Counted from the stretch's first letter, positions 1 through 5,033 are shown. The stretch is 5,089 bases of DNA from an uncultured Candidatus Pelagibacter sp. (GCA_905616455.1 CAJQSW010000019.1:1-5089); one strand, 5' to 3'. The notes: generated from the letters alone by a model not told the origin. A program made the numbers and translations.

Positions 1-3
1 CAA

Positions 4-789
4 TTACTTGTTTTTCCATATGGGTTTTCTTTTTTCTAAGAATGCAGATATGCCTTCCATAGCATCCATTGACATCATATTTTGTGTCATCATTTTACTG
101 GTATATGCATATGCTTTTCTTAGTGGCATCTCTAACTGTTTATAAAAAGTTTGCTTACCAATTTTAATTGTTAAATTAGATTTTGAAGCGATTTTTTTAG
201 ATAATTTTAGAACCTCATTGTCTAATTTTGATTTAGAAAAATGGTCATTAATTAAACCAATTTCTTTGGCATAATTTGCTTTAATAGGCTCACCAGTTAA
301 GAGCATCTTCATTAATCTTTTTCTATTCACTTTTCGGCTAACTGCTACCATTGGAGTGCTACAGAACAGTCCTATATTTACTCCTGGTGTTGCAAATATT
401 GCGTCATTGGTACTATAAGCTAAGTCACAACTTGCAACCAACTGGCATCCAGCAGCAAAAGCTGCTCCATGAACTTTAGCAATAACAGGTTTTTTACCCT
501 CAACAATATGAAGCATTAATTTAGAACAAAGGTTAAATAATTTTTGATATTTAGCTTTATTTTTTAAACCATTTACTTCTTTTAAATTATGCCCAGCACT
601 AAAACCTTTTCCAGCACCCTCAATAATTATTACTTTAATGTTTTTATCGTTATCTAATTTTTTAAAAGCTTGAATTAGATCACCTAAATTTCTAAATGAA
701 AGTGAGTTATATGTTTTAGATTCATCGATAATTATTGAAGCTATTTCTTTGTCTAAAATTTTAATCTTAATATTACTCAAGCTTTCCAT
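4..789 (-). CDS. Crotonase-fold protein, ECHDC3-like (enoyl-CoA hydratase/isomerase family)
   Basis: A 261-residue protein, the usual length for a single-domain crotonase, which normally binds an acyl-CoA thioester. The first oxyanion-hole segment is at residues 62-71 (GFSAGHNLKE). The second is at 108-122 (GAAFAAGCQLVASCD), followed by FATPGVNIGLFCSTP at 132-146. These blocks and the C-terminal FLEKRKPIW (250-258) match, from memory, the mammalian ECHDC3 group rather than classical hydratases. Against rat enoyl-CoA hydratase, the position of catalytic Glu144 is Gln116 and that of Glu164 is Gly136, so ordinary crotonyl-CoA hydration is unlikely; the real reaction is unknown. The ATG at 789 lies 17 nt inside the upstream nucleotidyltransferase gene, with purine-rich GAGAGAAG directly before it, suggesting translational coupling. 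A TTG three codons in is a possible alternative start. It is the last gene of the minus-strand group seen here; its stop is 3 nt from the window edge. The fold is certain, the substrate is not. Confidence 0.9.
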   Translation of the reverse strand: MESLSNIKIKILDKEIASIIIDESKTYNSLSFRNLGDLIQAFKKLDNDKNIKVIIIEGAGKGFSAGHNLKEVNGLKNKAKYQKLFNLCSKLMLHIVEGKKPVIAKVHGAAFAAGCQLVASCDLAYSTNDAIFATPGVNIGLFCSTPMVAVSRKVNRKRLMKMLLTGEPIKANYAKEIGLINDHFSKSKLDNEVLKLSKKIASKSNLTIKIGKQTFYKQLEMPLRKAYAYTSKMMTQNMMSMDAMEGISAFLEKRKPIWKNK

Positions 790-1147
790 CTTCTCTCATT
801 TTAGCTCTAATTTTTGTAGCTGATATTTTTTGTATCTCTTCAGATAATACTACTTCTTCAATTTTATATCCAACACCTCTTCCATAGCAAATATTGGTAA
901 TATTTGGCACCATCATCACTTTAAATTGCCCTTCGAATTCTGGGTTTAGCTTTTCTTCAATATTTTTTTTAACAGTCTCAAAATCAAATGGATTATCGTC
1001 TACACCTTGCACATCTCTTATTTGAATACAAACTTGACCTGTTTTTTTAACTATTTCTTGAAATAAAGCATAATGACCATCATGAAATGGTTGCCATCTT
1101 CCTAACATTTGTGCTGTTGGTTTTTTATTATCCCATTCGTGAGCCAT
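773..1147 (-). CDS. Small NadM/cytidylyltransferase-like nucleotidyltransferase
   Basis: A 124-residue protein of the HxGH nucleotidyltransferase superfamily. GRWQPFHDGH at residues 16-25 is the nucleotide-binding loop with the HDGH signature, close to the GRFQPFHxGH form of archaeal-type NMN adenylyltransferase (NadM) and NadR. ISATKIR at 108-114 is the second signature (ISxTxIR). NPFDFETVKKNI (52-63) resembles the NPFTAGER segment of NadM. The expected activity is transfer of a nucleotidyl group from ATP or CTP to a phosphorylated acceptor, releasing pyrophosphate; the acceptor is unknown. NadM proteins are usually around 170 residues; here the stretch between the central sheet and the ISATKIR helix (about 80-100) looks shortened. 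The start is supported by AAAGGAA about 8 nt upstream, placed inside the last codons of the kinase gene. It begins 2 nt after the kinase stop and overlaps the crotonase gene by 17 nt. Such neighbours suggest the kinase product may be this enzyme's substrate (inference). Confidence 0.88.
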   Translation of the reverse strand: MAHEWDNKKPTAQMLGRWQPFHDGHYALFQEIVKKTGQVCIQIRDVQGVDDNPFDFETVKKNIEEKLNPEFEGQFKVMMVPNITNICYGRGVGYKIEEVVLSEEIQKISATKIRAKMREDGKLE

Positions 1148-1149
1148 AT

Positions 1150-1554
1150 TTATATTTCCTTTGCTATTTTAGGAGCCCAATTTTCAGCATCCTGTGTTGT
1201 TACATGATAATCATATTTTTCTGGTTTTACAAACATGGCGTTTGTATCAGCAAACCTTCCTTCTTTTATAGTATCAACCCAAACTATATAGTCTGCATTA
1301 AATAGCTCTCTAGCAGCAGGTGTTGGGCAAATAAAGTCTGCAACTACATGCTTGCCATCTTGCTTGTACTTTTCAGCTATTTCAGCCATTCGTTTTGCCT
1401 GTCTTTTTCTTCCTTCCTCTGAAAAATCCCAATCATCTGCAGCTTTTCTTACCTCATCTGCATTAATCCATTTCGCGTTTATTAATGGAACTAATTTGGA
1501 TGCTAGAGTTGTTTTACCTGAACCAGGTAAACCCATAATTAATATTTTCTTCAT
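1150..1554 (-). CDS. Small P-loop kinase, adenylylsulfate-kinase-like
   Basis: A 134-residue P-loop protein when started at the ATG at 1554. The Walker A motif GLPGSGKT is at residues 8-15, immediately after a short beta strand, as in small-molecule kinases. NADEVRKAADDWDFSEEGR (31-49) and DFICPTPAAR (73-82) correspond to the GDNVR...L.FS..DR and FISP....R segments of APS kinase (CysC). CysC is about 200 residues, so this is a reduced relative. Phosphorylation of adenylylsulfate should not be assumed; an ATP-dependent kinase of a small hydroxylated metabolite is the safer call. The frame stays open to a GTG at 1644, but those extra 30 residues overlap the Rieske gene and lie ahead of the natural first strand, so I reject them. 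No strong Shine-Dalgarno precedes 1554. An eight-codon ATG frame starting at 1577 ends in the overlapping ATGA of this start. The gene ends 2 nt before the nucleotidyltransferase, its likely functional partner. Confidence 0.86.
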   Translation of the reverse strand: MKKILIMGLPGSGKTTLASKLVPLINAKWINADEVRKAADDWDFSEEGRKRQAKRMAEIAEKYKQDGKHVVADFICPTPAARELFNADYIVWVDTIKEGRFADTNAMFVKPEKYDYHVTTQDAENWAPKIAKEI

Positions 1555-1597
1555 AGTGACTTTAACTTTCTGCACATATGGGTTAATAAAATTTAAT

Positions 1598-1603
1598 ATT
1601 ATA
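1598..1603 (-). promoter_or_regulatory. Possible internal -10 box upstream of the kinase
   Basis: On the minus strand, the 62-nt gap between the Rieske stop and the kinase start contains an exact TATAAT. It would place transcription initiation around 1591 and give a leader of roughly 37 nt. No convincing -35 is seen 16-18 nt upstream, and the gap is extremely AT-rich, so the match may be chance. If real, it would let the kinase, nucleotidyltransferase and crotonase genes be expressed without the oxygenase. Confidence 0.25.
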
Positions 1604-1616
1604 GGAATTATTAAAA

Positions 1617-2813
1617 TTAATCTATTATATTTGTTGCTATCCACTTATGAAATTGATGGGTTGGATTATCCATAACTGGTGAGAAATTACCTCCATTATA
1701 TGCTGGTGATGCTCTACCTGCCTGCATTTCCTCAATAGCAAAAATATCTTCTATCATAACTTCTTTCCAAAATTTTGAATTTTCTTTTCTCATTTCCTTA
1801 AAGTCATCACCATAAGCACTCTCTTCTCCAACATAATACATCTCTATATGTTCTTTAGTTTCATTAGTAGATATAGGCTCTAACCAAAAAATATAAAAGT
1901 GGTCTATGTGTAAACCAACCATAACATTTGGAAATAAAGCAACATACTCTGCATTTAAAGCTAGATCTTCTGGCCAAGAAGGAAAGCTATTAAATTTTTT
2001 ATTTCCCTTAATTGGTTGATTGTATTTATAGCTACCCTGTCCTGCAAATCTATTTGGCAGCCCTTGTATATGGTAATGATCGCTTATATTTGACGTTTTA
2101 TTTAACTCAGGATGAATAGTTGGTAAATGATAGCTCTCACAATAATTTTCAATTGCAAATTTCCAGTTACTCTTAACATTTAGGTTAATGTAACCGTAAT
2201 CCTTAGCGTGTCTTATTAGTTGTTGGTCATCTTTGGAGATAAATTTTGACCACCTGGCCTCAAGTGGTTTGATATAATCATTAAATTCAATTTCATTATT
2301 GTTTAAATTGATAAAAATCATATCCATCCAAACCTTAGATCTGACTTCTTTTAAATTGCTCTTTGATTTATCAAAGTTATCTACTTGATGAATATTTAAG
2401 CCACCTATGTGGGGGGTTGCAACTAAGGACCCTCTAAAATCATAAGACCATGAATGATACGGGCATCTTAAGACATTCCTCAGGGTACAAGGTTCATTTA
2501 GGATCTTTAAACCTCTGTGACTACAGACATTATGAAAAACTCTAATTTTCTGGTCATTTCCTCTAATTATAATTAGAGGTATCCCCAAAAGCTCAAAAGG
2601 TTTAGCGTCTCCTATATCTGGAACAGAACTTCCAACGCCAATTACAGTCCATTTATCTGAGAAAATCTTATCTCTTTCAATCTTGAGGTATTCACTGTTG
2701 GTATAACACTCGTTAGGGAGGCCATGAGCTTCCTCAATCGGTTTATCAACAGCCTCTATTTTTTTGAGGTCAAGGATTGCTGAGAGCAAAGAATTGTCAT
2801 TTTTTTTACCCAT
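1617..2813 (-). CDS. Rieske non-heme iron oxygenase, alpha subunit (candidate N-demethylase/monooxygenase)
   Basis: About 398 residues, typical of a ring-hydroxylating-type oxygenase alpha subunit. Numbering is from the ATG at 2813. The N-terminal Rieske [2Fe-2S] domain has CSH at 97-99 and CPYH at 117-120, giving ligands C97, H99, C117 and H120. The C-terminal catalytic domain has ENYCESYHLPTIH (222-234), supplying iron ligands H229 and H234, and EDIFAIEEMQ (355-364), supplying D356. The residue three before H229, which normally bridges Rieske and iron sites as Asp, is Glu226; Glu there is known in carnitine (CntA), choline and glycine-betaine oxygenases. A cytosolic enzyme oxidising a methylated amine is therefore favoured over an aromatic dioxygenase. 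No reductase or ferredoxin gene is present in the window, so electrons must come from elsewhere. In-frame upstream starts exist at 2828 (ATG) and 2849 (TTG). I prefer 2813 because AGGA sits 6 nt before it. First gene of the minus-strand group, divergent from the folate genes. Confidence 0.92.
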   Translation of the reverse strand: MGKKNDNSLLSAILDLKKIEAVDKPIEEAHGLPNECYTNSEYLKIERDKIFSDKWTVIGVGSSVPDIGDAKPFELLGIPLIIIRGNDQKIRVFHNVCSHRGLKILNEPCTLRNVLRCPYHSWSYDFRGSLVATPHIGGLNIHQVDNFDKSKSNLKEVRSKVWMDMIFINLNNNEIEFNDYIKPLEARWSKFISKDDQQLIRHAKDYGYINLNVKSNWKFAIENYCESYHLPTIHPELNKTSNISDHYHIQGLPNRFAGQGSYKYNQPIKGNKKFNSFPSWPEDLALNAEYVALFPNVMVGLHIDHFYIFWLEPISTNETKEHIEMYYVGEESAYGDDFKEMRKENSKFWKEVMIEDIFAIEEMQAGRASPAYNGGNFSPVMDNPTHQFHKWIATNIID

Positions 2814-2819
2814 AAAAAA

Positions 2820-2823
2820 TCCT
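2820..2823 (-). promoter_or_regulatory. Ribosome binding site deciding the Rieske start
   Basis: On the minus strand, AGGA is followed by six T residues and then the ATG at 2813, a normal Shine-Dalgarno spacing. Neither the ATG at 2828 nor the TTG at 2849 has a comparable purine-rich element in front of it, so this site is the main reason for choosing the shorter protein. Confidence 0.55.
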
Positions 2824-2854
2824 AACATTGGGGAAACTTTTGACAACAAATATC

Positions 2855-2883
2855 TTTATCCACAAGATGAATTTCTTTGACAG
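2855..2883 (-). promoter_or_regulatory. Candidate promoter for the Rieske-led minus-strand group
   Basis: On the minus strand, CTGTCA (2883-2878) and GATAAA (2860-2855) each match the sigma-70 consensus at 4 of 6 positions, with exactly 17 nt between them. Initiation would fall near 2848, giving a leader of about 35 nt to the ATG at 2813. That would exclude a TTG start at 2849. Its -35 element overlaps that of the opposite promoter, and its -10 overlaps a DnaA-box-like 9-mer. AT-rich background weakens the call. Confidence 0.35.
2856..2864 (+). promoter_or_regulatory. DnaA-box-like 9-mer TTATCCACA
   Basis: The plus strand reads TTATCCACA, identical to the strong DnaA box consensus (TTATNCACA, in its high-affinity form). 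It lies in the non-coding divergent region and overlaps the proposed minus-strand -10 element. DnaA is a known transcription regulator in bacteria, but one box alone is weak evidence and no cluster indicating an origin is present. The loop of a small dyad, ATCTT (2852-2856) with AAGAT (2864-2868), coincides with this site. Confidence 0.3.
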
Positions 2884-2902
2884 CTTTTACAAAAAAGATA
2901 AT
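2877..2902 (+). promoter_or_regulatory. Candidate promoter for the MetF-like/GcvT-like operon
   Basis: The plus strand has a perfect -35 hexamer TTGACA at 2877-2882 and a 5-of-6 -10 match GATAAT at 2897-2902. The spacer is only 14 nt, shorter than the usual 16-18; shifting the -10 to AATGAT (2900-2905) restores 17 nt but weakens the match. Either choice puts initiation within a few bases of the ATG at 2914, so the transcript would be almost leaderless. The true promoter may instead lie further upstream. Confidence 0.3.
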
Positions 2903-2913
2903 GATCGGAAAAA

Positions 2914-3642
2914 ATGAATTTTTCACTTGAGGTAGGACCTCACACAGACCTAGATACACTACCTCCAGTTAAGGATGTTTATATAACTATGCTTCCTGGT
3001 GGAGACTATAAAGAGACGGCTGAAAAAGCTGATGCTTTAGTAAAAAAAGGATTTAATCCTGTTCCACATTTTCCAGCTAGATCAATTAATGATGAGGCAC
3101 AACTTAAAGATTACATTTCAAGATGTAAAGATGTGGGTACAAAACAGGCTTTAGTAATTGGTGGTAGTAGAGATCCAATTGGAAAATTTGATAGTTCAAT
3201 TCAAATTTTAGAGACAGGATTTTTTGATGGAATTAAAATAGGAATAGCAGGACATCCAGAAGGAAGTCAGGATATGTCCGATACAAAATTAGAAAAAGCC
3301 ATGATAGATAAAAAACCTTACGCCGACTATATAGTGACCCAGTGGTTACTAGAGAGTCAACCTATCGTAGATTTCATTTCTAAGCAGTCAGTACCAGTGC
3401 ATGTAGGAATTACTGGGCCAATGAAAATAACTAGCTTAATAAAATTTGCTAATATTGTCGGGGCGAAAAATTCCATTAATTTTCTTAAGTCTAATTTTAG
3501 TAAGGCGTTAGATTTATTGAAACCTAAAGACCCTAATGAATTAATTGGGAAAGTGAAAGAGTTTACTGGTAACTTCCACATTTATACATTCGGCGGCTTG
3601 AAGGAAACTAACAAGTGGTTGAAGGAGAACGGTTATGTCTAA
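2914..3642 (+). CDS. Short methylenetetrahydrofolate reductase (MetF) family protein
   Basis: A 242-residue TIM-barrel flavoprotein relative of MetF, which interconverts 5,10-methylene-THF and 5-methyl-THF using FAD. Family landmarks are in order. SLEVGP (4-9) aligns with SFEFFP, making Glu6 the likely equivalent of E. coli Glu28. GGSRDPIG (83-90) aligns with the RGD-PP segment, with Asp87 for Asp120. GHPEGS (113-118) corresponds to AYPEVHP, and DYIVTQWLLES (138-148) to the ITQFFFD strand, with Gln143 for Gln183. The end FHIYTFGGL (221-229) matches FHFYTLNR. It is about 50 residues shorter than E. coli MetF (roughly 296), partly because the protein begins almost at the catalytic Glu. A weak GGA lies just before the ATG. 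It overlaps the GcvT-like gene by 8 nt. In this context it probably runs in the oxidative direction, feeding methyl groups accepted by THF into the one-carbon pool, rather than serving methionine synthesis (inference). Confidence 0.88.
   Translation: MNFSLEVGPHTDLDTLPPVKDVYITMLPGGDYKETAEKADALVKKGFNPVPHFPARSINDEAQLKDYISRCKDVGTKQALVIGGSRDPIGKFDSSIQILETGFFDGIKIGIAGHPEGSQDMSDTKLEKAMIDKKPYADYIVTQWLLESQPIVDFISKQSVPVHVGITGPMKITSLIKFANIVGAKNSINFLKSNFSKALDLLKPKDPNELIGKVKEFTGNFHIYTFGGLKETNKWLKENGYV
3622..3627 (+). promoter_or_regulatory. Strong ribosome binding site for the GcvT-like gene
   Basis: AAGGAG, a full match to the Shine-Dalgarno core, sits inside the end of the MetF-like gene, 7 nt before the ATG at 3635. 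It is the strongest ribosome binding site in the window. It fixes the start of the downstream gene and suggests that the GcvT-like protein is made at a higher level than its partner. Confidence 0.75.
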
Positions 3643-4993
3643 TGAATTTGACTATACTAAACTAAAACATGCTGCTTCAGTTGATCAATCAGATCGTGAA
3701 GTACCATATAATTTAAGACAGAGTGGACCTACAAAAGTTGAAATGTTAATTTCAACAAGAGTAAGAAAATCTCCATACTGGCATCTATCAATGGAAGCTG
3801 GTTGTTGGAGAGCAACTGTTTACAATCGTATTTATCACCCAAGAGGTTATGTAAAACCTGAAGATGGTGGAGCGATGGTAGAATACGAAGCAATTAAAAA
3901 TCACGTTACTATGTGGAACGTTGCTGTTGAAAGACAAATTAGAGTTAAAGGTCCTGATGCAGAAAAATTTACAGACTACGTAATAACTAGAGATGCAACT
4001 AAAATCTCACCTATGAGAGCAAGATATGTAATTCTTTGTAATGCATATGGTGGAGTTTTAAATGATCCTATTCTTCTTAGAATTTCAAAAGATGAATTTT
4101 GGTTCTCATTATCAGACTCTGATATTGGAATGTATCTTCAGGGTGTGAATGCTGATGGAAGATTTGATTGTACAATAGAAGAAATTGATGTTTGTCCAGT
4201 ACAAATTCAAGGACCTAAATCAAAAGCTTTGATGAAAGATCTTTGTGGAGATCAAGTTGATTTTGACAATATGCCATTCTATGGATTAGCTGAAGTTAAA
4301 GTTGGTGGAAGAAGTTGTGTAATTTCACAATCTGGTTTCTCAGGTGAAGCTGGTTATGAAATTTATTTGAGAGAAGCAACTAAATATGCTGATGATATGT
4401 GGAATGCTGTTCTTGAAGCTGGTAAAAAACATAGCTTAATGGTTATAGCTCCTGCTCACCATAGAAGAATTCAAGCTGGAATTCTTTCTTGGGGTCAAGA
4501 CATGGATCATCAACACAATCCTTTTCAGTGTAACCTTGGTTACCAAGTTTCATTAGCTGGCAAAGGTGAGTGGAATAAAAAAGCTGATTATGTTGGAAAA
4601 GCTGCATTAGAGAAAATGGGTGCTGAAATTAAGGATGGAAAAAAACCTTATAAACTTCAACTAGTTGGACTTGAAATGGGTGGAAAACCAATTGAAGAAT
4701 ATGCTCCAGACTTCTGGTTAGTATCACCTGAGAATGGTGGAGATCCAGTTGGGTTTATTACTTCACCTTGGTATCATCCTGAAAAAGGTCAAAATATTGC
4801 AATGGGATATGTACCATTTGATGGAACATTAAATGCAAACGGATTCCCTAAAGGAAAAGCTGGAACTAAATACAAAGTTCACTTACCTGCAGAATATTCT
4901 GACACTCCAGGAACGCCTGTTGATGCAGTGGTAGTAGATATGCCATTTACAGAGTCTTATAACGCAAATACTAGAGAAGTCGTTAAAGGTTAA
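3635..4993 (+). CDS. GcvT-family THF-dependent methyltransferase/demethylase (DmdA/LigM-like)
   Basis: A 452-residue protein of the glycine-cleavage T-protein superfamily, whose members transfer one-carbon units to tetrahydrofolate. The N-terminal folate-binding domain spans about 35-295. It includes MWNVAVERQIRVKGPDA (93-109), GGVLNDPILLRIS (139-151), IQGPKS (191-196), SGFSGEAGYEIY (233-244) and RRIQAGILSWGQDMD (277-291). The C-terminal barrel (about 335-440) contains PVGFITSPWY (371-380) and GYVPFD (391-396). WNVAVERQ, VLNDP, SDSD and NPFxC resemble DMSP demethylase DmdA more than GcvT itself, where the loop reads LDDL. DmdA is about 370 residues, and this protein has a longer N-terminus and C-terminal half. 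Its length is closer to LigM, the THF-dependent vanillate O-demethylase. I therefore call a methyl-THF-forming demethylase of unknown substrate and do not assign dmdA. The start overlaps the MetF-like gene by 8 nt and follows AAGGAG. LigM is likewise linked to a metF gene, which supports the pairing. Confidence 0.88.
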   Translation: MSNEFDYTKLKHAASVDQSDREVPYNLRQSGPTKVEMLISTRVRKSPYWHLSMEAGCWRATVYNRIYHPRGYVKPEDGGAMVEYEAIKNHVTMWNVAVERQIRVKGPDAEKFTDYVITRDATKISPMRARYVILCNAYGGVLNDPILLRISKDEFWFSLSDSDIGMYLQGVNADGRFDCTIEEIDVCPVQIQGPKSKALMKDLCGDQVDFDNMPFYGLAEVKVGGRSCVISQSGFSGEAGYEIYLREATKYADDMWNAVLEAGKKHSLMVIAPAHHRRIQAGILSWGQDMDHQHNPFQCNLGYQVSLAGKGEWNKKADYVGKAALEKMGAEIKDGKKPYKLQLVGLEMGGKPIEEYAPDFWLVSPENGGDPVGFITSPWYHPEKGQNIAMGYVPFDGTLNANGFPKGKAGTKYKVHLPAEYSDTPGTPVDAVVVDMPFTESYNANTREVVKG

Positions 4994-5003
4994 ATTAATT
5001 ACT

Positions 5004-5027
5004 TGGGGGAGATTAAATTTTCCCCCA
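5004..5027 (+). terminator. GC-rich hairpin after the GcvT-like gene
   Basis: An inverted repeat, TGGGGGA (5004-5010) with TCCCCCA (5021-5027), extends by a G-T and an A-T pair to a stem of about 9 bp with a 6-nt TTAAAT loop. It starts 10 nt after the stop codon at 4993. In sequence this AT-rich, five consecutive G-C pairs stand out. Neither strand has a proper T run after the stem, so it may be an mRNA 3'-end stabiliser or an atypical terminator rather than a classical intrinsic one. Confidence 0.55.
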
Positions 5028-5033
5028 TTGATA

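Noticed and set aside
1087..1305. Plus-strand open frame of 72 codons
   Set aside because: It lies antisense across the kinase and nucleotidyltransferase genes, both of which show clear family motifs. Its translation is rich in aromatic and cysteine residues typical of a shadow frame.
1150..1554. Assigning the kinase as cysC in sulfate assimilation
   Set aside because: It is about one third shorter than CysC, and no sulfate adenylyltransferase or other sulfur-assimilation gene is present. Only local motif similarity remains.
1555..1644. GTG start at 1644 extending the kinase by 30 residues
   Set aside because: The extension overlaps the end of the Rieske gene, is hydrophobic and asparagine-rich without family similarity, and the ATG at 1554 places the Walker A motif at the normal distance from the N-terminus.
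1352..1675. Plus-strand open frame of 107 codons
   Set aside because: Antisense to the kinase P-loop region and the Rieske C-terminus; no recognisable motif and no ribosome binding site that would outweigh the sense genes.
2814..2849. Longer Rieske protein from TTG 2849 or ATG 2828
   Set aside because: No Shine-Dalgarno precedes either start, while AGGA is well spaced before the ATG at 2813. The proposed transcription start near 2848 would also exclude 2849.
2814..2913. Replication origin or riboswitch in the divergent region
   Set aside because: A single DnaA-like box without further boxes or an unwinding element is not an origin, and I see no paired-element pattern of a known riboswitch such as the glycine class.
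3357..3581. Minus-strand open frame of 74 codons
   Set aside because: Fully inside the MetF-like gene on the opposite strand; the sense frame has conserved family motifs throughout.
3635..4993. Assigning the gene as dmdA (DMSP demethylase) or gcvT (glycine cleavage)
   Set aside because: The length and several segments differ from DmdA as I remember it, and no gcvH or gcvP genes are nearby. A family-level call is all the sequence supports.
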